64,000 bases of DNA from Procambarus clarkii (taxonomy: Eukaryota; Arthropoda; Malacostraca; Decapoda; Cambaridae). The notes beneath the pieces were generated by a model that was not told the origin of the DNA, searched no databases, and saw only the letters and a program-made list of their open reading frames with translations. Both the position numbers and the translations under genes were made by a program. The stretch lies in the NCBI RefSeq assembly GCF_040958095.1, contig NC_091215.1, forward strand, positions 32,014,534 through 32,078,533, read 5' to 3'. Below are positions 11,364 to 21,924 of the stretch, in pieces; within the stretch, counting starts at the first letter, position 1, and every line of letters begins with the position of its first letter.

Positions 11364-11929
11364 GAGTACTTACCAATCAGGGAAGAGTCATCAAGTTTCT
11401 GTGGATCCCCTCCCATGTTGGAATATGTGGGAATGAACGAGCAGATGTGCTGGCTGCTGAAGGCGCTGAAGGAGACCATATTGAATACTTCATACCCAAG
11501 ACTCAACTACAAATTAGAGGTATTATCAGGCAACATCACCGTGACAAGGTAACTGAGGAAAGGAGGATAGAAGCACAAACCAGTGAATCTGTACGATGGT
11601 ACAACATGGTTGCAGCTGGCAATCCCAATCAGTATGGCCGAAGAGGAGGACGACGAGTGAGAGAATCTGTAATAGCGAGAATCCGTCTTGGATACAAATA
11701 TCCATGGAGATTTGGAATGGAAACAACAGTTGATCAGCGAAGTTGCAGAATCTGTGGTGAGAGTGATGGACACCGCCTTGACCACTATTTACGTGAATGT
11801 GAACACCTGAGAGACATTAGGAATAACTGTAGAATAATAAACCCCACATTGTTTGAGTTAGGAAAACACTATTTGTCAAATATTGATACTGTTCTTAAAA
11901 GATTTCCCCATTTTGCACCCGCAAGATAA
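11360..11929 (+). CDS. LINE-I ORF2 C-terminal part, out of frame with the rest
   Basis: Continues RNase H with WIPSHVGICGNERADVLA, supplying the conserved His (19) and final Asp (29) of the fold. It ends with a conserved tail: ARIRLGYKYPWRF and a CCHC motif C129-x2-C132-x9-H142-x4-C147. It has no proper ATG start; the frame simply begins where the upstream one ends, so it is the second half of one broken ORF and not a separate gene. Moving between frames needs a net change of 2 bases within the AGAGAG run near 11352. The same C-terminus is present, apparently identical, in the copy at 55882-56364. Confidence 0.9.
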   Translation: MRVLTNQGRVIKFLWIPSHVGICGNERADVLAAEGAEGDHIEYFIPKTQLQIRGIIRQHHRDKVTEERRIEAQTSESVRWYNMVAAGNPNQYGRRGGRRVRESVIARIRLGYKYPWRFGMETTVDQRSCRICGESDGHRLDHYLRECEHLRDIRNNCRIINPTLFELGKHYLSNIDTVLKRFPHFAPAR

Positions 11930-12162
11930 CGTAAGCTTTTAAGGGTTGATAAATGTTAATCTTCTTGTTTGAGGAGCTGTTCACTTGAGACAGTTAAGCA
12001 AGTCCCAGCTGTGTCTGGGTACAAGTGACAGGATGAACAACCCAGCGGGTTTTCTTCCTATTGGGGAGTGTTGTACATTCTGCTATGGCGGTATGTTCAC
12101 TCACAAGATGAGTGGCGCTGCCCAATAAACTCGCCCCTCGGGGCAAAATTTAAATTTAAATT
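11930..12162 (+). other. LINE-I 3' UTR and tail
   Basis: Contains CAGCTGTGTCTGGGTACAAG and GATGAACAACCCAGCGGG, a polyadenylation signal AATAAA at 12124 and a tail of AAATTT repeats. Diverged versions of these motifs at 58360-58450 and 60680-60730 mark relatives of the family. Confidence 0.85.
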
Positions 12163-12622
12163 CTCGCCCCCCTTCCCCAGCCTTCTCGCCCCCTTCCCCA
12201 GCCTTCTCGCCCCCCCCCAGCCTTCTCGCCCCCCCAGCCTTCTCGCCCCCCCTCCCCCAGCCTTCTCGTCCCCCCCCAGCCTTCTCGCCCCCCCAGCCTT
12301 CTCACCCCCCTCCCCCTGCCTTCTCGTCCCCCCCCTGCCTTCTCGCCCCCTCAGCCTTCTCCCCCCCCCCAGCCTTCTCGCCCCCCCCAGCCTTCTCGTC
12401 CCCCCCAGCCTTCTCGTTCCCCTCCCCAGCCTTCTCGTCCCCCCCCTGCCTTCTCGCCCCCTCAGCCTTCTCCCCCCCAGCCTTCTCGCCCCCCCCCCCC
12501 AGCCTTCTCGCCCCCCCCCAGCCTTCTCACCCCCCCAGCCTTCTCGCCCCCCCCAGCCTTCTCGCCCCCCCCCCCAGCCTTCTCACCCCCCCCAGCCTTC
12601 TCGCCCCCCCCCCAGCCATCAC
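12163..12622. repeat. C-rich minisatellite, right part
   Basis: About 25 units of CCAGCCTTCTCGCCCCCC type; unit length varies through C-run length and TCGT/TCAC variants. The minus strand carries repeated G runs able to form quadruplexes. The plus-strand frame of about 190 codons is a Pro/Ser-rich repeat artefact. Confidence 0.95.
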
Positions 12623-13255
12623 TCTACCACCGAGCCTTAAGAGTGCAATCTGGTATAATTAGCTTTTCGTTTCCTCTAACTTGTCAATTTTCTCTACGTT
12701 TACTCTTTCATGTTAAGGAAGCAAAAAACATGGAAACATGGAAAAGTTACTTGAAAAATAAAACGGGTGAGAATGGAGAGGAGAGGAGAACCAGGCATGA
12801 ATATGTGCACGAAAGAGTAAGAAACAGGATGAGAACGACACAGCCACTCAAGTTAAGGACCAAACAAGAGTAACACACAGTCATACATGGAGGAAAACTC
12901 CAATAAACAATCAGTTGGTGAGGACTGTCATGCTAAGTGGAGCGTTAACATCAAGTGATAGAATATATAACACTGTGCAAGGCATTTTAAGCCAAGCGAG
13001 ACCTCCTTATTATACCAAAACAAACCTGCTATGTCTGACCTACACTTGAAACACTCCAACATTTCCCAGTGTATTATGTTACCCGTTAATCTGCTCCATT
13101 AGCAACCCACATCCAAACCAATATTCACTTAGGTCTCCTTTGAATGTCAAATTATCCATATGAAAAGTTCCAAGAGACCTGTACAATGTTACAAGGACAG
13201 TTTTCTGTATGACAAAGAATGCGTTGCAACTCTTAAGAACTAAAAACACGCTAGA
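12623..13255. other. No gene recognised
   Basis: AT-rich DNA with one short frame (12643-12873) of no recognisable similarity. Around 13130-13200 there is weak resemblance to decayed LINE sequence, not strong enough to call. Confidence 0.45.
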
Positions 13256-13260
13256 GAGAG

Positions 13261-13505
13261 AAGAGCGTCTGTGTCCAGCCAAGAGCGACTGTGTTCAGCC
13301 AAGAGCGACTGTGTCCAGCCAAGAGCGTCTGTGTCCAGCCAAGAGCGTCTGTGTCCAGCCAAGAGCGACTGTGTCCAGCCAAGAGCGACTGTGTCCAGCC
13401 AAGAGCGACTGTGTTCAGCCAAGAGCGACTGTGTCCAGCCAAGAGCGACTGTGTCCAGCCAAGAGCGACTGTGTTCAGCCAAGAGCGACTGTGTCCAGCC
13501 AAGAT
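13261..13505. repeat. 20-bp minisatellite, 12 copies
   Basis: Unit AAGAGCGACTGTGTCCAGCC, exactly 20 bp, 12 units. Variant positions are GAC/GTC and TCC/TTC. Open in several frames on both strands, giving overlapping artefact ORFs. Confidence 0.97.
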
Positions 13506-13845
13506 ATCCTCAAGTGTGCTGAAGGAAGGGGCTGTCGCCTGAGCAGGAGTGAACCAGGACCACACGTCACGCACTACACCACGAGATATGTATTGAAAGA
13601 AACGCAAATGTATTGAAAGAAACACTTGAGAGTGATATTAGTGAGAAAGTAGAAGACATCAATAGAAGTATAGAGAAGAACTTCTAATACAATTTTACAT
13701 GTAGAGATGACAACAACAACAATGGTCTAATGTCGAGAGACAAAAGCAGATTATTGTTAAGAGGCAGAACCCAGGAGCTAGAGCTCATTTCACACAAAGC
13801 CATACAGACAAATAAATATGAGCACGCACGAAGGCATGACTATAT
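13506..13845. other. No gene recognised
   Basis: Unique DNA with a short direct repeat GTATTGAAAGAAAC at 13591 and 13611. Nothing else seen. Confidence 0.45.
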
Positions 13846-13849
13846 TCAT

Positions 13850-14112
13850 AAAGATGTGGGCTACGAGGCCAGGATATGCCTGGTCGGGAACCGGGCCGCG
13901 GTGACGTTGAGCCCCGAAATCACCGCAAGGTACGTTACTGGCTACCAACCCAAGATCCATGGTTTGATCCCTGTCGTAGGACAGAAGCGTTTGGGTAATG
14001 TTTCCTTTCTCCTGATGACTCTTTTTATCTAACAGTAAAATACATATTTACGAGTTAGGCAGCTGTTGTGGGACGCATCCTGGGGAGGGTCAGTAGTTGG
14101 CCAAGTAGATAT
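13850..14112 (+). mobile_element. SINE family 1-related fragments
   Basis: 13870-13930 has the GGCCAGGATATGCCTGGTCGG...ACCGGGCCGCGG...CCCCGAAATC body of SINE 1. 13938-14112 has a second, diverged tRNA-like head (B-box-like TGGTTTGATCCCTG), a TCTAACAGTAAAATA motif and a GCATCCTGGGGAGGG body. Confidence 0.6.
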
Positions 14113-14114
14113 GA

Positions 14115-14218
14115 CACGGAAAATAGGTCGGGAGTTATTCCATTATGCAACTGGCAATTAGAAAGACAGGATCCAAGAACTACAAGCTCGATCTACCAGG
14201 CACAAACTGGTGAACTCA

Positions 14219-14268
<50 letters not shown>
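14115..14268 (+). repeat. Repeat R6 3' segment followed by (CA)n
   Basis: GGAAAATAGGTCGGGAGT, then GAAAGACAGGATCCAAGAAC and a CACAAACTGGTGAA end, then 25 CA units. Similar segments sit at 34650, 45088 (plus) and 34195, 53075, 54081 (minus), usually next to a GT/CA array. Probably the 3' end of another LINE or SINE family. Confidence 0.65.
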
Positions 14269-14272
<4 letters not shown>

Positions 14273-14775
14273 CCATATCTAGTTAAACACATGACAAAGT
14301 TAGAGAAGATTCAGCGGAATGCCACCAGACTTGTCCCGGAACTGAGAGGTATGAGCTACGAGGAAAGGCTGAAGAAGATGAATCTCACATCCCTGAAAAA
14401 AAACAGAAGAGAAAGAGGAGACATGATAACCACCTACAAAATTCTCAGGGGAATTGACAGGGTGGACAAAGACAAACTCTTCAGCACGGGTGGAACACGA
14501 ACAAGGGGACACAGATGGAAGCTTAGTACCCAAATGAGCCACAGAGACATCAGAAAAAAATTTCAGTGTCAGAGTAGTTACTAAATGGAATGCACTAGGA
14601 AGTGATGTGGTGGAGGCTGACTCCATATACAGTTTCAAATGTAGATATGATAGAGCCCAGTAGGCTCAGGAATCTGTACACCAGTTGATTGACAGTTGAG
14701 AGACGGAACCAAAGAACCAGAGCTCAACCCCCACAAGCACAACTAGGTTAGTTCAATTAGGTGAGTACGCACACA
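14269..14775 (+). pseudogene. LINE-A RT C-terminus and 3' UTR
   Basis: Encodes EKIQRNATRLVPELRGMSYE, then RGDMITTYKILRGIDRVDKD and RTRGHRWKLSTQMSHRDIRK, the C-terminal region of a CR1/L2-like RT protein. A frameshift in an A run near 14555 removes the NFFSVRVV segment from frame. The 3' UTR matches the fragment at 525 and ends near AGGTGAGTAC. Its 5' boundary is a (CA)n array. Confidence 0.82.
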
Positions 14776-15106
14776 CAATAAATCAGGCTGCAAGCATTCC
14801 TCACTTTCATAACAAATTACTTTTTTCTTCGTTGTCTTTGTTGTCATTTTTTTGTCTGTCTTAATTGGAATTTTTTTACGGACTCGCTTCGAGATCAAAC
14901 GGCTGAGTCTGTTCCTCAGGCAATTGCTTTATATGGCGTCTTTTGCATAGGTGACAGTGTTGTCGGGCCTCGCCTCACTGTGCCATGCCCCAGCCTGCTG
15001 GCACACCTGGCCACCACATATGTAAACACACAACTACACAAATGAAAACACAACTACACTTCTTGTCGGTATAATGTGTTGTGCGACTTACCATCCGGGT
15101 AGAACG
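14776..15106. other. No gene recognised
   Basis: T-rich unique DNA. No frame or repeat recognised. Confidence 0.45.
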
Positions 15107-15595
15107 GCTGGTCTGATGGCTGGTCACTTGAGCAGCTGGTCTGATGGCTGGTCACTTGAGCAGCTGGTCTGATGGCTGGTGACTTGAGCAGCTGGTCTGA
15201 TGGCTGGTCACTTGAGCAGCTGGTCTGATGGCTGGTCACTTGAGCAGCTGGTCTGATGGCTGGTCACTTGAGCAGCTGGTCTGATGGCTGGTCACTTGAG
15301 CAGCTGGTCTGATGGCTGGTCACTTGAGCAGCTGGTCTGATGGCTGGTCACTTGAGCAGCTGGTTTGATGGCTGGTCACTTGAGCAGCTGGTCTGATGGC
15401 TGGTCACTTGAGCAGCTGGTCTGATGGCTGGTCACTTGAGCAGCTGGTCTGATGGCTGGTCACTTGAGCAGCTGGTCTGATGGCTGGTCACTTGAGCAGC
15501 TGGTCTGATGGCTGGTCACTTGAGCAGCTGGTCTGATGGCTGGTCACTTGAGCAGCTGGTCTGATGGCTGGTCACTTGAGCAGCTGGTCTGACAG
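15107..15595. repeat. 28-bp minisatellite, about 17 copies
   Basis: Very homogeneous 28-bp period containing GGTCACTTGAGCAGCTGG; one unit has GGTTTGATGG and one GGTGACTTG. Uniform units with no spacers, so it is not a CRISPR array. Confidence 0.97.
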
Positions 15596-17715
15596 CATGT
15601 TAAGCACGGTAGAAAGCAGAGCAGGTTCCAAATATGTTGGAAATATTGACAAGTTTTGGAGAAGTCCTAAAGATTACGTGACACCGAGAAGCGCCCAGTA
15701 AGACTGGAAGATTGACTGATGGGAGTGACTTGATCATTCAACACCAACAGTGGGACTCACCTTTACTATGTTCCCCCTCCATCACACTCTCCACCTTCTC
15801 CCTCCCTCCCTTCCTCCCTCACTCTCCCTCTTCCAAAGTTTCCCTCATCTCACCAAATCCTCTTACAGTTCTCGCTGGCGATGCCGGAAATTAAAACTTT
15901 TAAAAACTATCATAAGACGCCAAAGTTTCCAGTTATCACTCCTGCTGCTGGTTATCCATCACGAGTTACTGGTGGTAATGACAGGCAGGGAGAGCCTGGA
16001 GGGCCATGGAACACAGGTCCAGAAGAAAATGGGAGATGGAAGGGATTGACTGGGTTAGAAACAAGGGGTGATTGAGGAAATAAGGATGATGAATTAAAGA
16101 GTTGGGAGAGGCCAAGAAGAGCGAGATGAAAGGAGAAGAGGGCGGTTGATGAGAGGGAATTAGTAGATATGCGAGAATAGGAGAGTATTTGAAAAGAGAA
16201 GATATTAATAAGTAAAATGCAACATGTAACTAAAGTAAGGGGAGGGGAAACGGGGGAAACTTAAGAAATTGAGATAAACAATGGCAGGAGAAAACACGCA
16301 ACAAGAGACTACAAGAGTCAGTAGTACGGAACTACAGATATAATGTTTGACCTCCGTTAAAGTAAAACATAAAGTTAATATTCAAAATTGCATTTATTGC
16401 AGAAAAAATAGCGTTAGTAAAAACATAATTGTGAAACAACTTCCACATTAAAAAAATCCACATCAAAGCAATAAGAAAACACCATAAAAAGCCTATTTTT
16501 TTTATCATATAATTTTGTAATGAAAACACAGCACAAATAAACTGCAGAAAGCCAGCTGGCGGATGCGAGGCAGCTTCAATTTATACACAACCAAATTCAT
16601 GCAAATCTGGGCACCTTCAGCTTAAAACAACCCAACGATCCCACGTCCTTTGTTACAAAATAATTAGTTTCACTAATCAACAGCCCTTTTTCAAGACCTT
16701 TATTTACCCAGGTCTCTTCTGAATTTATATTTATCCAATATGTATACCTTATTTCGTGTTGCATTTCATATATATTTATGTAACGCCTTACTAAACATGA
16801 ATATACTTTTCATCCAGTTACATATTTAAATCATATAACCTCCTAGTCATTGCCTTGCTGAAAAATATATATTAAGTGTTCCTAACTTCTCGGCATGAGG
16901 GAGTTTCTAATACCTGGGATTATCATTGTCACCGTACACCGTATTAATGTCTATACCACACTACCAAGACCAAAATTGAATTGCACATTGTAAATGGGGG
17001 CTAACAAGGGGAATATATAGGTGAATACTACCATTAGATGTCGTAACGCTAACGCTTCTAGATATAAATACCAACATCCTATTTGGCGTATAATATTAAT
17101 ATATATGTATTGATATTTCAGCTTACGATCCCTACTAATTATGACTCCCAGACTTTTTCCTCATTGTGCCGCTGATGTCTGCTGCTCGTCATCATTACCG
17201 AGGCTCATAACTCCACATTTATGAGCATTATACTCCAACTGCTAATTTGCAGTCCATTTTAAAAGTCAATCTAAAGCCCATTGAAGCAATTTCGAGTTTT
17301 CTGAATATATTTTCCGCCGTATTCTTGCATAAACTGCAAATTTACCAATGTTGCTGTTCAGTCATGTGTCCAAAATTACTTATAACAACAAATATCACGC
17401 GCCCTTACTATTCTAGTAACTTATTTTTCTAGTTACTGACGAGTTTTTCGTCAGGCGTAGTATCAAAGGCTTTGCTAAAGTAAAGGTATATAAATGTCGA
17501 ACTCCTTCGTACTATCAAATGATTCAAATCTGGTGGAAAATAGTGAGAATAAATTTGATGTGTACGAGCACCCATTAGTAAAACCATGTTGTAAACTCCT
17601 CTTAAACAATGGTTTTCAAAATGAAAGAGAATAGTTTATATGATTATATATTCAAGTAATTTTCCATCAATTAGGAAAGAGGATTGGACGATAGTTCGAC
17701 GGAAGTTATCGATCT
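15596..17715. other. No gene recognised; AT-rich intergenic DNA
   Basis: Over 2 kb of mostly AT-rich DNA. Short C/T tract at 15780-15840. Between 16680 and 17700 the texture is that of an old LINE on the minus strand leading to the RT fragment at 17870, but no frame survives. Confidence 0.45.
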
Positions 17716-17719
17716 CCCG

Positions 17720-17960
17720 TTTTAAACCTGAACATCACATTGACAATCCTCCGTGATCCTGGTACACTGCTCGACTACCCTGACTTCTTGTTGTTGTTTA
17801 AGATTTGCTACCTGAAACAAAAAGTTCCAAGTAGCACGGGCTATAGTGAGCCCGTAGTACACTGACTTGTTAAATATACAAGACAATGGCTCACTAAGGT
17901 CATTCTTTAAGAACGAAGGCAAAATCTTCTACTGGGGACTTGATGCGATTAATTTGTTAT
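17720..17960 (-). pseudogene. LINE RT fragment split by repeat R3
   Basis: The minus strand at 17870-17925 reads FLKNDLSEPLSCIFNKSVYYG, the segment upstream of the RT fingers in CR1/L2/Jockey-type proteins. At about 17789-17868 a copy of repeat R3 (AAGTAGCACGGGCTATAG...AGCCCGTAG) interrupts it. Confidence 0.6.
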
Positions 17961-18255
17961 GTATATAACATTCTATCTGTTAAGCATTTAACTAGTCAAT
18001 AAAACACGTCTGACCTGACAAATTTAAATGGCCAATGGCGTTAAAAAGTCACAAAATTAAGCGACTTAACTTATAAAAGATTTTTTTTTTTTTAGTTAAA
18101 AGACTTCCGCCTTGCTTGTTAGTAAAGTGTAAGTTTATTTTCTTCCTTCGTGAGCATGAAGTTACCTACTGGCTGGAGGGGAAGAAGGGAGGGAGGAAGG
18201 GCAGCCAGGATGAAATGACGGAGGGAAAGTGAGCAGGAAAAAGAGAGCAGAAACA
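17961..18255. other. No gene recognised
   Basis: AT-rich DNA with a 14-base T run near 18081. The minus-strand frames here extend out of the adjacent array. Confidence 0.45.
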
Positions 18256-18257
18256 GA

Positions 18258-18650
18258 GTAAGTGATGTAGAGAGTGATGGAGAGAGTGATGGAGAGAGTG
18301 ATGTAGAGAGTGATGGAGAGAGTGATGTAGAGAGTGATGTAGAGAGTGATGGAGAGAGTGATGTAGAGAGTGATGGAGAGAGTGATGGAGAGAGTGATGT
18401 AGAGAGTGATGGAGAGAGTGATGGAGAGAGTGATGTAGAGAGTGATGGAGAGAGTGATGTAGAGAGTGATGTAGAGAGTGATGGAGAGAGTGATGGAGAG
18501 AGTGATGTAGAGAGTGATGGAGAGAGTGATGGAGAGAGTGATGGAGAGAGTGATGTAGAGAGTGATGGAGAGAGTGATGGAGAGAGTGATGGAGAGAGTG
18601 ATGGAGAGTGATGGAGAGAGTGATGGAGAGAGTGATGGAGAGAGTATGAT
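18258..18650. repeat. 12-bp minisatellite (AGTGATGGAGAG)n
   Basis: About 33 units of 12 bp with a binary G/T variant (GATGGAG or GATGTAG). A period divisible by three gives long SLSPSLSP/HHSL frames in all minus-strand frames; these are artefacts. Confidence 0.97.
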
Positions 18651-18909
18651 GAGTGTATAAGCTGTGAATGGTGTAGACCACAAACAATAACTGTTCTATT
18701 ACCCTGTAAATTTAAAATTATTTTATGAATTAACAAAAGACTCTCCTGCAATGCATAATATATTGTAAATTCAGAGTTGCTGCAATGCAAAAAGTTGGTT
18801 GCTAGCTGTCACTATAATTATAAGACGAGTAAATTAAGTGAAATTTGAGTATAAAAATACCCGCTGACGTCTGATTAAGCCCTTCAGTGCCTTTTATAAT
18901 TCTTTTTGC

Positions 18910-18955
18910 GCTACCGCTCACAGGATGAGTATGGGGTGCACAATACACCACCTGC
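18910..18955 (-). repeat. Repeat R7 fragment
   Basis: Contains TGTGCACCCCATACTCATCC on the minus strand; also at 25417 and 32919 on the plus strand. Confidence 0.6.
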
Positions 18956-19122
18956 CTCCGGAGGCAACAGTCAAAATGATGGGGAGAAGGAAGGTTGAAG
19001 AGGGAGAGAGGGGAGGGAGGAAGAGGTGTTTGGTGAGGGAACGTGGGAAGAAGTTGTTGGTAAAGATAGAGAATATGAATCAAAGCAAGGGATTGGGATG
19101 GAATTAGGAAGTAGAAAGATGT

Positions 19123-19445
19123 AGGCAAGAGGTGGAGGGATGGGGTTTAGAGAGAACACAAGGGGTGGAGGGATGGGGTTTAGAGAGAACACAAGGGGTG
19201 GAGGGATGGGGTTTAGAGAGAACACAAGGGGTGGAGGGATGGGGTTTAGAGAGAACACAAGGGGTGGAGGGATGGGGTTTAGAGAGAACACAAGGGGTGG
19301 AGGGATGGGGTTTAGAGAGAACACAAGGGGTGGAGGGATGGGGTTTAGAGAGAACACAAGGGGTGGAGGGATGGGGTTTAGAGAGAACACAAGGGGTGGA
19401 GGGATGGGGTTTAGAGAGAACACAAGGGGTGGAGGGATGGGGTTC
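19123..19445. repeat. 33-bp minisatellite, about 9 copies
   Basis: Homogeneous 33-bp units containing GGGGTGGAGGGATGGGG, each with four G runs. The 11-codon period yields GVEGWGLERTQ-type and NPIPPPLVFSL-type artefact frames. Confidence 0.97.
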
Positions 19446-19644
19446 GAACGCAAGGATGCAATTAGAGAGGACTTAGATGAAAGGAGATCAGAAAAAAGGA
19501 TACAAAAAATGAGTATAAACAATAGGAGGTGAAAGAGAACTTTAAATATAAATCAAGGATAAAACCCTGGTGATAACATTGTTAAGTGAGCAAGATAACT
19601 GAGCAGTCAGGCAGTAAAGAACAAACTCGGCAGAAGAGACGCAA

Positions 19645-19646
<2 letters not shown>

Positions 19647-19736
<90 letters not shown>

Positions 19737-19882
19737 TTTTGGAGAATTGATTTTTGAATTACCATCAACAGTGAAAACAAACGTAAGAAAGATCGAGAAA
19801 ATTCGTGTTAGAATTATTAATCTTACTTTTTCGGTCATATTTAATAATATATGTCTACAGGAAAGACTGCTACCAAAATATA

Positions 19883-19974
<92 letters not shown>

Positions 19975-20110
19975 CATACACATATACATGTAGAACATGA
20001 CCGAAAGGGTAAGATTAATGATTCTAACACGAATCTTCTCAATATTACTTACGTTTTTCTTCACTGTCGAGGGAAGTTGAAAAATTAACACTCCAAAGTT
20101 CACTTTCACA
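19647..20110. repeat. Inverted repeat with (TA)n inside and beside it
   Basis: Left arm about 19733-19847, right arm about 19996-20106, inverted and roughly 80 percent alike (both contain ATTCGTGTTAGAAT and a CTTTTTCGGTCAT-type end in the same order). The spacer holds (TA)n at 19887-19968; another (TA)n lies at 19647-19732. Looks like a foldback element; class unknown. Confidence 0.8.
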
Positions 20111-20177
20111 CTTTATTATGGTCTGACGCCTAGGGTTGCGTTTCGCAAGGTACTCCTTACATTCTCAAAAACAAGTT

Positions 20178-20264
20178 TACCGTGTTTAGCACCGGATTAT
20201 ATTCTCTTCAAGAGAATATAATCTAAGATAATTTTAAAGAATATAATCCGGTTCTAAACACGGT
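20178..20264. repeat. Imperfect hairpin, about 87 bp
   Basis: TACCGTGTTTAGCACCGG at 20178 pairs with CCGGTTCTAAACACGGTA at 20247, with TTATATTCT/AGAATATAA continuing the stem. Confidence 0.8.
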
Positions 20265-20505
20265 AGACTCAAATGCATTGTTTCTTCTTCACGTAAGACA
20301 GTATAATCATTCAACTGCCTGGACTAATTCATGCAAAAATGTTGATTGCACATCTGTTTAGTGGTAGAAAAATTATTGAATATTCATGTATAAAAAGTAG
20401 TGAATTTTATATTGTTAATTTAAGTCCTGGACTGTATAAATAATTTTTTTATTTGGTAAGATACGTGATAGGTATATAATTATGTAAATAATGGATTTAC
20501 ATGCA
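20265..20505. other. No gene recognised
   Basis: AT-rich DNA. Confidence 0.4.
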
Positions 20506-20507
20506 GG

Positions 20508-20572
20508 CGATGAGTCACAATAACGTGGCTAAAGTATGATGACCAGACCACACACTAGAATGTGAATGGGAA
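20508..20572 (+). repeat. Repeat R8, partial
   Basis: GATGAGTCACAATAACGTGG followed by GACCAGACCACACACTAGAA, the first half of the unit seen whole at 63339 and as foldback at 51986. Confidence 0.75.
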
Positions 20573-21635
20573 TGGATTTACATTCCATTCCCTGTATGAA
20601 TAAGCCTTACAGAGGGATTATTCCAAGAAACTGCATTCTGTTAGGAGGGAACTGCACTGAGCCTATTCTCATCGTGTTACTTCCTTTACTGGATATTATG
20701 TTTGTTTCTTAATGTACTCAAGTATGGGGGATCATGTAAGACCACGCCCTCTATGTTATCTCTCTACTATATCTCTTAAAACTGTGTTATATCAAGACAT
20801 TATTTTAATTTTATTTCACGTATGTGCATACTTACGCATACCTGTATCACGTGTTGTTGTGATTATTGTTGCACACATATGTTGAGGAACATCAGAGTCT
20901 GTAATACGATTGCAGACTGGTGGTCACCCGTAGTCACTCGTGGTCACCTGTATGCAATTCCCCACACCAGGGGGTGAGCAAGGGCCACCATCATGACCAC
21001 ATACACATTAACACAACAGTTTGTGCACAATCTCCGACGCTGACGTGTGTAAAATAAACAGAATTTATTTTACGTGTGTAAAATAAACAGTAACATGAGC
21101 AAAATAAACAACCACGAAAACGTACAGTGTGTGTGTGGTTAAAATACTTTAAAATAAAATACAAGAGAGGAGCGCGAGTGGAAATACAACCAGCAGAGCG
21201 CTGTATAAATAGCAGTACACTGACCACCACTCCTGGGCAACAACACTCCTCCTCCCTCTACTCTAATACAACATCTGAATTTCAAATTTCCCTCAACAAA
21301 CACGGTTTCGTATATGTTGATTTTTCATATTTCTGTTTTTTTTTTTTGTGCAATTTGTGGTTATTTTTGTGCATATTTGATTGTTTTTGTCCATTTCTGT
21401 TTTTTTGATATGTCTGATAATTCACTTTTAAAACAGATCAGCTGGTTATTGTTACATTAAAATATATTCATAAATTCATAAAAGTTTTTATTTTATGTTA
21501 ATATGTTGGCGGCGGAGTAAGGGGGAAATGTTTTTGTGGGAAGGATTAAGAGGAAAGGGAGAAGAGGAGAAGATAACAATGGGAGTGATAAGAGTAAGAA
21601 TGAATGGGATTAAAAGTGGAGAGACGGAGGGGCCC
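20573..21635. other. No gene recognised
   Basis: Contains GTGGTCACC/TCACTCG direct repeats at 20915-20955 and a repeated ACGTGTGTAAAATAAACAG at 21033 and 21073. AT-rich with T runs at 21340-21400. No supported gene. Confidence 0.45.
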
Positions 21636-21639
21636 ACGA

Positions 21640-21645
21640 GAGAGC

Positions 21646-21715
<70 letters not shown>

Positions 21716-21920
21716 TGTACTCCACGGAGTCCATGTTATCCTCTATTCCTGGTTGCCTCAACCTTCTCCCCTTTATGGTTTGCATTTTGATTATGGGGGA
21801 GTTGGGCTGAGGGGAAAAAGGGGAGTCGTCTGTCGGGGAGGGGGTTGAGAGGGGGAGGGGATTGAGTGGGGGAGGGGGTGGCAGTTGAGAGGGGGAGGGG
21901 GGGTTTGAGTGGGAAAGATG
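21640..21920. repeat. (GA)n and G-rich imperfect repeats
   Basis: GA array at 21640-21712; 21800-21910 has repeated GAGAGGGGGAGGGG and GAGTGGGGGAGGGGG blocks, quadruplex-prone on the plus strand. Confidence 0.9.
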
Positions 21921-21924
21921 AGTT

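Larger units (their letters stand above)
5758..12162 (+). mobile_element. LINE-I: near-complete I-group non-LTR retrotransposon
   Basis: About 6.4 kb with a 5' UTR (to 6331), ORF1 gag-like, ORF2 (EEP endonuclease, RT, RNase H, C-terminal CCHC), and a 3' UTR with AATAAA at 12124 and a tail of AAATTT repeats in place of poly(A). RNase H after RT places it in the I group (I, Nimb, Outcast, Loa and relatives); I cannot name the clade. The exact 5' end is uncertain: the minisatellite ends at about 5757, but an initiator-like TCAGTG at 5835 could be the real start. It carries one frameshift near 11356, so this copy may be defective. A truncated copy is at 55636-56393. Confidence 0.93.

Noticed and set aside
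15107-15595. CRISPR-like regular 28-bp repeat
   Set aside because: Contiguous units without spacers, in a eukaryotic context; ordinary minisatellite.
18119-18790. SLSPSLSP/HHSL frames of 173-223 codons
   Set aside because: 12-bp period is divisible by three, so every frame is open; no conserved domain.
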